A stretch of DNA of 64,000 nucleotides from Pseudoneurospora amorphoporcata (GCA_033297205.1 MU859081.1:124001-188000); one strand, 5' to 3'; positions 1 to 11,317 are shown, numbered from the stretch's first letter. The notes: generated by a model not told the origin, from the sequence alone. Numbers and translations are program-made.

Positions 1-406
1 GATCATTGCATATGTATTGGTACTATATGTTAACTGGCAAGGTATCATACAATCGCTCCTCGACGTTGTGGTCATAGAGCCGCCTCGACGGCATCGCACC
101 ATCGAGATTCATGGCCCCCGTCTATCTGCAACAACCGCGCGAGTGTCGAATCCAGCCGATGACACCACCGTAACCGGTTCACGTCGATCCCTCTGATTCA
201 ACACCATGTGTATAAAGTGATGATATCATTACAGAGTAAATTATTGTTACTGGCGCTTGTTTGGTATACCGGCTCCGGGAGCTCCCAGTCCCTCGTCATG
301 CGCCTCTTCCATCCATCCATCAATCACCACATCATAAGGGTGTATATATCGAACGGAATCCACGCATATCTCCTCCTCCTCCTCCTCCTCTTCGTAACTC
401 CATTAT
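1..406. other. Left-edge spacer, no gene seen
   Basis: This stretch lies downstream of the dynein light chain gene and probably includes its 3' untranslated region. A CTC-trinucleotide run sits at about 371-390. I see no convincing coding sequence; the short open frames have no protein-like composition. Confidence 0.5.
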
Positions 407-1243
407 TTAGAGGGCAATCCAGATGAGCATGATGACAACATCAAGCCCCTTGGCCTCGCCATCATACTTGAAGCTCCACATGCCGTCCGTCTTCTCGTTC
501 CAGTAGCCCGCTGTTGCGCTGTGCATGCCGCGGCGGCCCGCCTGTCCCTTCTTGCTGGCACTGGCGGGGGCGACAGCCTCCGACGAGATCGATTCGCCCT
601 CGGGGCCGGTGCCGGTCGACGTACTTATGCTGGTGGCCTTGTTGAGCTGCGAGGTGGGAACGACATGCTGCACGATGGTGCTGTTGACGGCGAACTTGTA
701 GGCCGGGGTTGTGGCGCCTTGAGGGGTCGCTTCAGACATTACCGCCTTGAGCATTTTTTGCTGGAATCGGAGATCAGTTAACGTTGTGCCCTTGTAATTT
801 CGAAGTGTGCCAGAAGGCCCCTTGATCATTCGCTGGATCTACGCAGATGTTCTCTGTTCGTCGGATACGGAGAAGGCGGTATGATATGGAGGAGCAGGCG
901 GGCAGGGACAGAGAGGCAACGTTTAGCGGAAACGTACAATGATGGCCTCATTCCATTGTGCCGTCTTGGGGTGCTCGTAGTATTCAACGCTGGCGAAGGT
1001 GCTGTTGCACACCTGTTTGTTGGATAAGTGTCAGCGCATTTTGCAACCTTGGAGTGACAGGTTCGGATTTCGTTTGGCGACTGCCGTGGTGGAAAAAGGG
1101 GTCGAACGCAAACGTACGTCGGTAGCGATCTGCTCAAGGCGCTTGGGCGGCAGGGGCTGGTTTGGGCATCGCAAAGTCAGTAAAAACTGATCAGCTCAAG
1201 GAGGCCGGCCGAAAATCCTCACAGCGTTCGATGGGGAGGCCAT
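407..1243 (-). CDS. Tctex-type dynein light chain
   Basis: The likely role is a cytoplasmic dynein light chain that binds the intermediate chain and cargo. I join four exons on the minus strand: 1243-1223, 1156-1118, 1012-938 and 760-407. All introns are GT-AG and the reading phases agree, giving about 162 residues. Family features are the N-terminal helix segment (RLEQIATDVCNSTF), the WNEAIIQKMLKAV helix, and the C-terminal beta strands (GYWNEKTDGMWSFKYDG, ending near LDVVIML). The usual family length is about 110-150 residues. The excess is a Ser/Thr/Ala/Lys-rich insert of about 30 residues before the C-terminal strands. The first exon codes only seven residues (MASPSNA), which makes the start the least certain part. 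The gene diverges from Vtc1. The family call is firm; the exact subfamily is not. Confidence 0.85.
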
Positions 1244-2464
1244 TTTGTTGTGTGATATTGTGTGGTTGTTGGGTGCAAGTCTGTGTTTATTTTACGATTG
1301 TTGCGGTGCGATGCGATAGAGGAGGAGACCCTGGTCCAAAGGGCTGTCGCGTTAGTAAATGCCTGGAATCCCCAACCAATCTCGTCTCTGAAACTCTGGG
1401 GAAGGGGGGCAATCATACAGCTGCTCTTCGAGGGACAAGGGTGGATATACTCTTTAACACGGCCCTTGGATGTTGAAAAGGGGAATGCTAGGAGACGGCT
1501 GCGGAAAGGAAAGTTGTAATGTAGAACTGTAGATGCCCAATCGTAAACGGTCGTCATCACCAGCACACACGCGATCACAGTCAGGGTTCGTCCCGTTGCC
1601 TGCCCAATGCGCTCTGCCACTGGAGTCGGTATCACACTGCCCTGTAGCGCGTGATGGCCGCTGCTGTCTGGGCAACTGTGGCGGGTGCGGTAGAGGACGG
1701 GCAGCAATGCCAAGCATTTGTAGGTAGCCTCCGTTAGTTCAATTCCATGTCCAATGGTCACTGACACTGACAGCTGACGGATAAGTGACACGTGATCCTG
1801 CGCGTGTTCCCGCTTCAATTTCACGGTCACCACGGTGACGAAAGAGTGGTGGGTTCAGCATCGCTCTTACACTGACTCTGTCTAGCGGAGGCATTCCCGT
1901 CCAATCATTCTGGAAAGGAGGCCCACGTGGGCTCCAGTTTCCCGCACGATTCTAGCATTAGGCTTGTTGGAGGATGGCTCCGTCCTCTAGGTCATTGATC
2001 AATTGACGTTTGAAGCTTTGCAATTGGCGAGCAGGAAGTCCCTTCTTCCACTTGTGGCAGCTTCCATTCTCGCTGGCTGCAGCGCCGCATCCATCATTCA
2101 AACGTCAGACTTCAACGTACGTTGAGTTGGCGAAAAGAAAAGGACGAACCTTCCCCGGAGCTCGAGACGCAGAAACACAACAGCGAACAGTGTTCCACAA
2201 AGCCCAACCACAAAGCTTGTTCGCCGGTGACACAACGCGAAACCGTCCCAACTCTTGTTTGACAGCTCCAATCGCTGTGGGATATCTTATCCGAGTCTCT
2301 GACGGAACCGGAGCCGTGCGCGGACCGCCTTGCTAGCTTGATTTTCGACCCGGATTGCCACTACGAGAAAACACCTCGAAGGACAGCAGTTTCGGCATAT
2401 ACGCAAAAGGATTCACTGCTCAACCGATATACCGACACACAAATCATAGCTACATATCATCAAA
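1244..2464. other. Divergent promoter region between Tctex light chain and Vtc1
   Basis: This 1.2 kb spacer separates two divergent genes and must hold both promoters and 5' leaders. Several short open frames cross it on both strands but none shows a family motif or a consistent splice pattern. No transposon or RNA gene was recognised. Confidence 0.5.
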
Positions 2465-2918
2465 ATGTCGAGTCAACCTCTCCTCCAGACTGCGCCAGGT
2501 AAGCAAACATCCTACTCCCTCCCCGTTCCACGGCGCTCTTCCCGTTGACATCATCCTCGCCTCCGCAGACAAGCGCATCGCTCTCCCCACTCGCGTCGAG
2601 CCCAAAGTCTTCTTTGCCAACGAGCGCACGTTTCTCTCATGGCTCAACTTTACCGTCATCCTCGGCGCCCTGGCGATAGGCATGCTCAACTTTGGCGACC
2701 GGCCCGCCTTCATCTCGGCCTTCCTCTTCACCGGCGTTGCCATGGCAACCATGGTGTATGCGCTCGTGACGTACCACTGGCGAGCAAAGTCGATACGAAT
2801 GAGGGGACAGGCCGGCTTCGACGACCGCTTCGGTCCGACCTTTTTGGCCATCATCCTGCTTCTCGCTGTGGTGGTCAACTTTGTCCTGAGGATCACGTAT
2901 GCTTCGCAGCAGCCTTAG
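2465..2918 (+). CDS. vtc1: Vacuolar transporter chaperone subunit Vtc1
   Basis: Vtc1 is the small membrane subunit of the VTC complex, which makes polyphosphate and passes it into the vacuole, and it also affects membrane fusion. Two exons, 2465-2498 and 2569-2918, are split by a GTAAGC...CAG intron and give 127 residues. The protein has the DUF202/VTC core. A conserved N-terminal stretch (TRVEPKVFFANERTFLSWLNF) carries the basic and acidic residues before the first helix. Three membrane segments follow, at about residues 37-55, 62-84 and 103-121. The length fits the yeast protein (about 129 residues). The ATG is preceded by CAAA, a good fungal start context. A frame extending upstream to 2355 would read through the intron and is rejected. 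The identification is strong. Confidence 0.93.
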
Positions 2919-3870
2919 GAAGTATGAGGAGGGATTGGAACTGATGGACAAAAAGACATGACCGACGACAACTATGTTACGGGGATTTTGATGAATCAAC
3001 GGTCGCTTATGGCTGTGGCAGGCGTTCTCACAAAATAAAGCCAGCAAATGAGATTCCAAACCTCGGGAAGAACAGGAACGGTGTACTGCCACCACTGGTG
3101 GGATTCATGAAGAACAGGTATTCGGTCTCTTGGGACACCATACGACGGAGCTACGAGTACGATACGTTATGAGCTGCTAGAATGAAGCACACTGGAGCAG
3201 AGTGGGGTGTAGGAGATTTTGAAGTGACTATTCAACACTTGTTTGGAGGGGCTGGGGCGTTTGGCATTGATTGCTTTCATGGGGCCGGCGTTGGTCGACT
3301 TGGGATCCTAAAGCATTACAGACTAACGAATAAAAGTTCAGAGGAGGTTGCCACAAAGCGAAAGTTTTCCGCTGCTTTGCGAGTGTTATCTGCATTGTTG
3401 CACCCTTGGCCCAATATGACAAAAGAACATGCGACTGATTAAAGATGCTACCTACTTCATCGATCATCTTGAACTTTTGTAAAATTTTTCCCTTACGCTA
3501 GTGTGTATGGAAAAGCGAGCGTAGCACTTTGAGATGTAAACCTCCTTTCTAAACAATGCAATGTCTCAAAGCAAGAACGACCTGATACCTATAATGCTCC
3601 CATAACTCCGCAGTATGCCATGACCATTGGTAACCTCGAAGCCAGGCATTCATCATGTAAAAGTAGAGCGTTCATGTGTCGCAAAGGACTTCTGGGGCCA
3701 TTGCTTATGCCCCATGTCATCCGTCTAGACGAACGATGCTTATTATGCCCCTGAACTCCATGATAGTGCCCCAACCTAGTGACAGGCAATATCCGCCATT
3801 GTGATAAATGTAGAACTCTTTGTACGAGCCCCCTTTCCATCCCTTGAAATGGGCAGCTGGGCGGCAAGTC
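2919..3870. other. Convergent 3' spacer between Vtc1 and the Alba-domain gene
   Basis: About 950 bases hold the 3' untranslated regions of two convergent genes. AT-rich stretches near 3470-3500 could serve polyadenylation. No coding sequence could be supported. Confidence 0.45.
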
Positions 3871-4734
3871 TTAGGCTACCAAGCCGACCCTCTTCTTTTT
3901 CAGATGCTCGATATGCTGCTCGTTGCTCTGCACGGCAATATTCCGCATCATCCGCAACTCCTCGATCGGGATCCTCGACAAAAACACGCTGACGTACTTG
4001 TTGTGTCGAATCTTGGGTGGCTCAATAGCTCTTTGGAAAATCGTCTGTTGTTGTTGTTGTTGTTGTTGCTGTCGTCTCTGGTTGCTGTTGTCGTTGCGAT
4101 CACCCATCGTCTCAAATACCTCCTCCTCCTCCTCTCTATCATCATCGCCATCCTTGGTCAAGTCCATAACCGTATCATCCACCATCTCCATCCCACCACC
4201 ACCCTCTTCCACCTCTTCTGTCTCCGTCAGTACATTGTACTGAAACCACTTTTGCTCCCCCTCGCCGATCCTTCGTCGTACGAACTCGGCAATGGTGACA
4301 AGCTTGCTGGAAGCGGCCGGCTTGGCGGAGAGTAGCACCACACCGGGAAGCACGGATTGGTCCCACAGGTTGAAGCGGTCGAGGTGTTGTAGCGCTTTGT
4401 CCACATGCTTGGCGATGCTGGTCGAGGGCATGACGCTCATGGTTTTGACTTCATATCGGGGCCGGAGCTTGGCGAGGAGGGACTCGTATGGTTGGAAGGC
4501 CGGGGTTACGGTCTGATTCTGATTACTTTGCAGTGATGTCGTCTGCTGCTGGTTCTGATTTGCGGCGATGTTGGAGGTTCCTGTGGTGCGCTGCTTCTTG
4601 TTGGAGAAATTGCCTGGGATATCGCCGTCTCCGAGATGGCGCCGCTTGTTCTGGTTTGACGAAACGGAGGATGAGGCCGAACGTGAGGGGGAAGAAGGTG
4701 ATGCGTGATGAAGCATTGTGTCTGCGGCGGCCAT
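3871..4734 (-). CDS. Alba-domain nucleic-acid-binding protein (Rpp25/Pop6-like)
   Basis: The protein has 287 residues from the ATG at 4734. Residues 1-90 are a Ser/Gln/Asn-rich disordered tail. From about 91 an Alba fold begins (YEVKTMSVMPSTSIAKHV, then a helix and the GVVLLSAKPAASSKLV strand-turn). It ends with RHNKYVSVFLSRI and a basic C-terminal tail. Alba proteins bind RNA or DNA; in eukaryotes the family includes RNase P/MRP subunits Rpp20/Rpp25 and yeast Pop6, and an Rpp25-like role is an inference here. An acidic and Gln-rich insert (about 171-230, with nine consecutive Gln) splits the fold before the last strand. The open frame continues upstream to 4869 without an ATG, so an upstream exon or 5' leader intron is possible. 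The domain is well supported, the complex is not. Confidence 0.72.
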   Translation of the reverse strand: MAAADTMLHHASPSSPSRSASSSVSSNQNKRRHLGDGDIPGNFSNKKQRTTGTSNIAANQNQQQTTSLQSNQNQTVTPAFQPYESLLAKLRPRYEVKTMSVMPSTSIAKHVDKALQHLDRFNLWDQSVLPGVVLLSAKPAASSKLVTIAEFVRRRIGEGEQKWFQYNVLTETEEVEEGGGGMEMVDDTVMDLTKDGDDDREEEEEVFETMGDRNDNSNQRRQQQQQQQQQTIFQRAIEPPKIRHNKYVSVFLSRIPIEELRMMRNIAVQSNEQHIEHLKKKRVGLVA

Positions 4735-7370
4735 GGAATTCCTGGGCAGGTTTTCGTCGGCTTGATCGATTGATCGGTTCGGCTTGCAGGCTGGAGCTGA
4801 TAGGACTAACGGCGATTTATGTGGTTGCTTGGCCTGGTACCTAGCCGGATAGAAGGCTGCTGAGGACAAAGGTGAAGTTTAGCTGACTGTTGTTTAATGT
4901 TAGGTTATCAAGGGAAGCTGGAGACGCGGCGGTACGTACCGATATTTTGGTAGGCGACTTGTTTTAACGTCGAATTTGACGTGGGTCCATCGATGCGTCG
5001 ATAATTTTGTGGATCCATCTAGGGCTTATCGATAAGAAGCGTGCAACCTCATTTCGGTGTCGTTCGAGCTTCCCTCATCTTCGCTTGGAGATTAACATGA
5101 GACGGCGGCTGCATCGTAGGTACCTACGGGTATTTAAAAGTCCTATCTGGTATACAATTCAATACTGGTTTGTTTGTTAGTTTGGTTCTTCGGCCATAGG
5201 TTGAGCAGGAGAGATCTAGAGCTCTCATTGGCTTCGAAAGAGAGAAATCGTCTTCCGTTTGAAGTGTTGTGGGATAATTGCGAGGGTTGAAAACGCCAAA
5301 GCCTCTTATACTTTTCGCCGTTTGCTTTCCGTCTGCTCTCAAGGCCTTTAGGGACGAGAAAATATAAGAGAGCAGGCCCCAACAGCACCCATCCGCTCCA
5401 AAACCCAAATGCTTTTCCATGTCCAATGCTTCGAAAGTGGAAATTGGCGTTTTTTGTACCAGACTAACAAACAAACCAGGGTTAGATTGTACGAAGCGCG
5501 CCTTTGACCTCGGCGATAACAGCGACTAATAGTTGACACGAGGCTGAAACTTGAGATGAGGTGCCTTGCATTCTACTACGCACCTGCCTACAAGTACTGC
5601 ATACTGGAGCGGGCATTAGATCGGACCACATCAGTGACATGAAAGCTAGAAGTTCCGGAGATATAGAACCATGGTTGCTTCTGCAAGAACCAGAAACCAT
5701 GAGTTCGTGGCCACGAGGTTGTAAATCATGCACAGTGTGCTTTTGAAACTAAGCGATGCTTCAAAGCCACATGCCTGCTGATTCCGCCAGGTGGATTTCT
5801 GTTACTGAAGTTGTCGAGCGAAGGAACTCATTCCGAGATACATGTACCCTCTCTTCCAAAAGCAGGTGTTCCATTCTCTTGGGACTTAACCAATCTAGGA
5901 AAATCGCAGTATTGTCTCTGACCTCAATGCTAATTTGCACCACCACCAGGACGACGGCGTGTCTGTTAAACACAGCATGGTTCAGTTCGCAACACTATGG
6001 GTCTTCATTAGTCTTCTACGCTAGGTATTTGGACATAGATGATGAGAGATAACATCGACTCGAAAAATATGAACTGAGAAGATCTGGATTCGTTTTCACC
6101 AATGAAACAGACAGAAGTCGTCATGCAGGTCTCATGCAGGCCGTGGCCCACCATGTGTGCTCCAAGCTTGTGCACTGTTTATGATCGATCTCACTGTGGG
6201 TCTCGACGTTCAGGTTGTCGTTGGTCGGAAGTCGGAACAAGTGCGACGTCCTTCCTGTCTTTGGCTTTACGACTCTGTCCATCCTCTGGCGAAGGCTTTA
6301 TTTTCCACAACTTGATGGTGACGCGAAATTTGCAGTAGAAGACTCCAAAGAGCCCCCAGGCACTTAGAACGCAATGATCGACTGGGGAAGATGTACCCTT
6401 GGTTCAAACGCAACGTATTCAAGAGAGTAAGTGCAGACCGCAAGTTTCTGCACCGGCGGCTTTCTTTTGCAGTGCATGAAGGCCCGTGGCTCGAAACTCA
6501 CAGCAGCTGAACATCAAACCTTCCCGCTTGGTTTCTGGCTGAGCTCCATTTTCTTTGCGTGGCTTTGGATGAGATGTGGGTTTGCGGGGTTTCCAATGTC
6601 AGGGGCCCGCATGCTACAGATCTTGATTCTCGAGTCTTGAAGATATCCCCCGTCCTTAGCCTCTTTGCACTGAATTCCGAGACGATACTTAAGAAGGTGC
6701 ACATACGACAGCAACGACGACGGTGATAGCAGCTCTCTCATCAAAAAAACAACCATTTGCAGCATGGTCTGGTGTCCCGGCACCCTCTACCTATACACCT
6801 GCTCATCGGTGATAGAAGCCACAGTCGACGAGAGGCGGCTGCTTGCAACTTGCTTCCCGAGCGCAAAGCTTACAGTACTAGCGACAAGTGCACATCGCCT
6901 TGGGGCTCTGGGGATGTTGTAAACCCGGCAGAGGTTGGATAGAGGTAGGTTCCATCCGAGCCGAGTTCCAGTAGGTTGGCAAGGGTCAAACCGAGTTGAC
7001 TGATTCCAACACCTCCCGCCATCCGATGACTCCCAGGATTGGCGCTGTCGGTCAACACCATCTTGACAGTCCCGACTGCATTGCAATCGCATCCTTTCTG
7101 TGCCGTGCCTCTCGCCCACTCCATTTTTTTCCATCTCATTCGCATTTAATCGCCCATCCAGTTGCATCATAAACGCTCATATGTTGGTATGGCAAGTACG
7201 TACGAAGTTGGATGTGACGGCATTTTTCTACACTTTACACTAATTTGCGACCGGGAGCCTCCCTTTCGCCATCTGTTTGTGTATGACATCTGGACATGTG
7301 AGACAGCAGCCAGGAATACACAGTAATTACCTGATGATTTTCACGACAAAGGACCCGCCCATACGATCAC
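4735..7370. other. Long spacer upstream of the Alba-domain gene
   Basis: This stretch contains the promoter of the minus-strand Alba gene and otherwise nothing I can name. Open frames are short (under about 130 codons), overlap on both strands and lack family motifs. A short AT-rich patch lies at 4980-5040. No tRNA or ribosomal RNA signature was seen. Confidence 0.45.
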
Positions 7371-7373
7371 CAA

Positions 7374-7777
7374 GCTCGTGCCTGACAAATTTATCCGCAC
7401 CGCGCACAGGCCACCCCAGACTTTAATGAGCCAGAACTTAGGCATCTTTCAACTAAAAGACTTCGTTTTTATTGCTTTAATGAGCTGTTAGAGCTTCCTT
7501 TAATTCTATACACTCCCGGAGTATTTGGGGGATCTAGTCTATCCACAAATTAATAGGAATTAGTAGAGGAAGACTAGGCTGCCTTAAGCTAAGAAAGGAT
7601 TAATTTGTGAATAGACCAGATCTCCCAAATTCTGGGAGTGTATAGAATTAGAAAGAGCTCTAACAGCTCATTAAAACAATAAAAACGAAGTCTTTTAGTT
7701 GAAAGATGCCTAAGTTCTGGCTCATTAAAGTCTGGGGTGGCCTGTGCGCGGTGCGGATAAATTTGTCAGGCACGAGC
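7374..7777. mobile_element. 404-bp foldback (MITE-like) element
   Basis: Two long arms are inverted copies of each other: 7374-7554 and 7599-7777, with a spacer of about 44 bases. The outer ends read GCTCGTGCCTGACAAATTTA on one side and its reverse complement on the other. The outer 100 or more bases match almost perfectly. Toward the centre the arms differ by C/T or G/A changes and small indels. A 3-base CAA lies directly outside each end (7371-7373 and 7778-7780) and could be a target-site duplication, but three bases is weak evidence. There is no transposase, so it would be non-autonomous. Neurospora is known to carry short inverted-repeat elements; I could not match this one to a named family. 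Confidence 0.7.
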
Positions 7778-9265
7778 CAAGGTATCAACTCGGTTTTCAG
7801 AACAGAGAATCATGTTATGGGTGCAGCCTTCTCGGCGTTTAGAGGCAGCCTTCCGAGCCTTCTCGTCTTTTTGTCTTTTAACTCCTCTGCCAGTGTTCGT
7901 TTCACCTTCCAAGTCGTGATGGAAGCTTCTTCCGGTCCTCATGTGCAGATGCTCTTGCATCCAAAAAGCATAACGGGAGCGGTACGCAGGAAGAGGTGGT
8001 GTACAGGTGTGAACGAGCAGCAACAGGCAGGAAACAGAGTGGCAGAGCATGGGGCTCGTGAGACATGGTCTAACAACAGGCGGCTTGGCCTCCACCCTCC
8101 ATCTTGACCCATGTTATCGCCGTCTGTCCAATCAGGACCAGAGATTGTGGCCTCTCCTGGACGCACCCCAGTCTCCCTTCCTCGTTTCTCTTCCTCGTCG
8201 TTCCTCCCCGACCCAGAGTTGGCCTGGTGCCCCTTGTCCCCTTACGTCCATTCTTTGGGTGATTTTGCCATTCAATCGGGCCCGTCTCCTTTTGCGACTC
8301 CTCCGCCTTCAGCGCTCCCCCTCAACTTCAACCAACTTCGCAGTGCCTTTCCAGCACCTCCCTTACAACCTGCGTGACAGCGCCCATTCACCCTCCAACA
8401 CCCCCCATTTTCAATCAACTTACAACCACCTTCTCAGCAACATAATCCTACCAAAACCACCCCAAACCACAGCGAAACCTACATTTTCTTGCTCTTTGAA
8501 CTCCGCGCTTTCCCTTCGCACCTGTTATTGTTTATCATTATCGCTGTTCCGACCGAGACTTTGACTAGTTCTCGCGCGCTCTCCCGAAAGCTGCTATCTA
8601 ATCACCACCGTCTCGCACACTACGACGACCTCCCGTCTGCTGTTCTGTTGGGCCAGCACCCAACACTTTGCACCTTCCGACTGCCACCAGTTGTGACTCG
8701 GGTCGGACCCTGCTTCGTCCTCGGTTGGGTCTTGGTCGCGGCCACATCATCAGAGCCAAGCAACCCACTCCGCCAAGCCTTCCCTCAAGGTCCCCGCCCC
8801 TGCGCTGCTAGCGGTCTGCGACTCTGCGTGCGGTGCGGCCTCTTGTGTCAGTTTCCCCGGCTGTGCCGAGCTAATCTGAAAAAGGCAATCAAGCGGGCCC
8901 CTGATTTCAGCGAGAGTTGAAGGACCCACTTGTTCTTTCCCGGGTTACGTCAGCCTTACCTGCGACACACCCACAACAGGCCCACTCGTCAGCTGCCTGC
9001 CGGTCTGCCACGCGTACCCGCTCGGTTGCCCGTCCAATACGCACCCCCTATTCGGCCTGTTTGTCCTATTCGTTCCCCCTTTCGACTAACACATCACCAT
9101 CACCACCACCACCACCACCATTTGTGACTCTTGGGCTATCCAGTGTTGCTGCTGCCTGCGAAGATCGTGACACTTATATCGCGTCTTCTGCCCATTTTTT
9201 CCCGACCTACCCTCGGGATTGCAGCCTCAGAACGCATCTACGCCCGAGACTTTCTATACCACCAC
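7778..9265 (+). promoter_or_regulatory. Promoter and long pyrimidine-rich leader of the Ahc1-type gene
   Basis: The top strand becomes strongly C/T-rich from about 8150 to 9240, typical of fungal promoters and 5' leaders. Several ATGs open short upstream frames (for example 8049 and 8111). A CAY-repeat run lies at 9090-9121 (ACATCACCATCACCACCACC and on). Transcription start and any leader intron cannot be placed from sequence alone. Confidence 0.5.
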
Positions 9266-11317
9266 ATGTTTCCTTTCTGGACTACCGATTCAAGGGGAAG
9301 TGACAAGGCCTTAACGTTAGATGCAAAAAGCCGTCCTACGCTTTTGGATCGTGCCGAGCCATCCGTGTCCACCGTGTCCGCTCTTCCGACCGCGTCGGGT
9401 CTTCCGACGCCCATCTCTCCCGCATCCACCCACTCACTGAAGCGAAGACGGCCCAGCGCTGTTGATACCGCTTCCCATGTTAATGGCCACTCGTCCTCGA
9501 AGCGCATCAAGACAGAACAGGATGGCGGTTTACCTTCACCGGCCCCGGCCTATGCAGATAGGGATGAGGCGTCAAGGCCGTCTAAGCCCGCCGCCTCCGG
9601 GCCCAACCTAGAACGTGCAAAGGACGTCATCCAATATCAGTTTGGACTTGAAATCCTGATGAAGCATGACGAGCTCCGTCTCATCAACCAGGAGCTGGCC
9701 AAGTGTCAGATTGCTCTCGAGCAGCTTCGCCGGTGTCATCTCATCCCCTACCCTGTCCAGTGTCCGACGCCCAGTCAGATGCTGGACATTAGCAGTGGCC
9801 AGGGTCCTGCTCTTCAGTCGAAACCAGGAGAGTCCGTACCGAAGTGGGCGCCACCCTTCGGGGTTGTTGACGGCCCGTATGCTCGGCACTACGCTAAGTG
9901 GCTGATACCCGATCCCATGTTTGACGGTATTCAACCGGAGCCAGTCGTGGAGACTGCCCGGGCAAAGAACGCCGTTTCTGAAGGCAGAACGACGAGGAAT
10001 AGCATGTCTGACGCAGGTGGTCTAGGAAAACAACGGTCTGCCCGTGGACAGGGCACACAGAAGCTCCAAGCGTTATCCAGTGGATATTCGCATCCCAAGG
10101 ACAAATCATTGCCTTGCATTGTGAAACGCTCGGATGGACTGACGGTCAAGCTTGTCTGCCTTGATTGTCACAGGTGGGACTTCTCGAGCACTCAGGGCTT
10201 CATCAACCACTGCCGTATAGCCCATCGGAGAGACTACAAGAGTCACGACGAAGCCGCCCTTCATTGCGGACAGCCGATTGACGTTGATGAGAATGGGGGT
10301 ATTGCTCCCAAGGAAAAGAAGCCTTCGCCAGCCATCGCTCCAAGCGGTCCAACTACCACCACTTCCGCTTTGGTGCACCCGCTGGCACGCAGCGAACCGC
10401 TTTCGGAACAGCAAGCATACAAGGCATTGCTCTCACGCATCAATGCATCACTCGAGCTATATCATGCTGGCCAGCTACCGGATGTGAAGAAGATTCCAAC
10501 CGCTCCATCAGCATCGAACTCGGTGTCCTCCAAGGCACAAGGTTTTGTTGGGTCGTCTGAAACACCATTTCTATCGAAACTAATGCAAAAGAAGAAAGTT
10601 GGGGTTAATCTGCATGAGAAGGTAAAGGATGCAAAGACCAAGGTAGATTGGGACGCAGTTCTTTCGCGTAACGATTCTGAAGATACGGATCATTCGAATG
10701 CTGCAGAAGGTACTACGAGCTCCAAGAAGCCTGCTGCGTCGACAGCGCGGACATCAACGGTCATGCGTAAGCCGGCCTCGTCTACCATTTCTCCTCCGCC
10801 ATTTTCGAGGATTTCTACTTCCCCTGTCCCTCTACCAGCAACGAGCAGAGGTCGTGCTCCGGCCCACTTGGCCAGCTTGCCCATCACAGCTACTAGGCAG
10901 AGCAATCCACCAGATCTCCCCGAGACGCCACTGTATGAGGAGGATATCGACACGGAATTGAGCCCAAACACCATCGCTAGCAATAACGCGCCCTCACTTG
11001 TTAGTGATGATGGGGAGTATGATGATTCTGACGATGGATCTTCATCCGACACCAGCGACGAGATTGATGAAACTCGGTCTGTCCCAGATGTGGCAGAAAT
11101 CAACATCGAAGAGGAGGTTCATGACGTGGTCGTCGCACCTCGCGCCCCAATCTGCCAGCACCGAAAGGGAACCCCGACCGACAGGAGAGGTACCGGAAAA
11201 TTCAAGAAGGACGAGAGCCGACATGTGGCCTTTGTGACACCCATACCTCCCCCGAAGCCGAAAACCAAGGCCAAGTCCACGGCTACTGGCGGCAACAGAC
11301 GCAACCAGAAGTCTTAG
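9266..11317 (+). CDS. Ahc1-type subunit of the ADA histone acetyltransferase complex
   Basis: This single-exon gene encodes about 683 residues from the ATG at 9266 (MFPFWTTDSRGSDK). The same frame is open further upstream but has no better ATG. Visible parts are a Ser/Pro-rich N-terminal region with a basic KRRRPS patch, a helical segment (LEILMKHDELRLINQELAKCQIALEQLRRC) that may be coiled, and a C2H2-like zinc finger starting at Cys298 and Cys301 (VCLDCHRWDF, then HCRIAH). A long low-complexity C-terminal half with acidic stretches follows. The combination of a short coiled segment, a 'WLIPDPMFDG' block and one atypical finger matches the fungal Ahc1-like family, whose yeast member holds the ADA complex together. 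Function is inferred from that family. The gene stands alone on the plus strand. Confidence 0.7.
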   Translation: MFPFWTTDSRGSDKALTLDAKSRPTLLDRAEPSVSTVSALPTASGLPTPISPASTHSLKRRRPSAVDTASHVNGHSSSKRIKTEQDGGLPSPAPAYADRDEASRPSKPAASGPNLERAKDVIQYQFGLEILMKHDELRLINQELAKCQIALEQLRRCHLIPYPVQCPTPSQMLDISSGQGPALQSKPGESVPKWAPPFGVVDGPYARHYAKWLIPDPMFDGIQPEPVVETARAKNAVSEGRTTRNSMSDAGGLGKQRSARGQGTQKLQALSSGYSHPKDKSLPCIVKRSDGLTVKLVCLDCHRWDFSSTQGFINHCRIAHRRDYKSHDEAALHCGQPIDVDENGGIAPKEKKPSPAIAPSGPTTTTSALVHPLARSEPLSEQQAYKALLSRINASLELYHAGQLPDVKKIPTAPSASNSVSSKAQGFVGSSETPFLSKLMQKKKVGVNLHEKVKDAKTKVDWDAVLSRNDSEDTDHSNAAEGTTSSKKPAASTARTSTVMRKPASSTISPPPFSRISTSPVPLPATSRGRAPAHLASLPITATRQSNPPDLPETPLYEEDIDTELSPNTIASNNAPSLVSDDGEYDDSDDGSSSDTSDEIDETRSVPDVAEINIEEEVHDVVVAPRAPICQHRKGTPTDRRGTGKFKKDESRHVAFVTPIPPPKPKTKAKSTATGGNRRNQKS

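Noticed and set aside
1219..1833. 204-codon minus-strand frame
   Set aside because: It overlaps the first exon of the Tctex gene in another frame and has no family features.
4735..4869. N-terminal extension of the Alba protein
   Set aside because: The frame begins without an ATG and the first Met in good position is at 4734.
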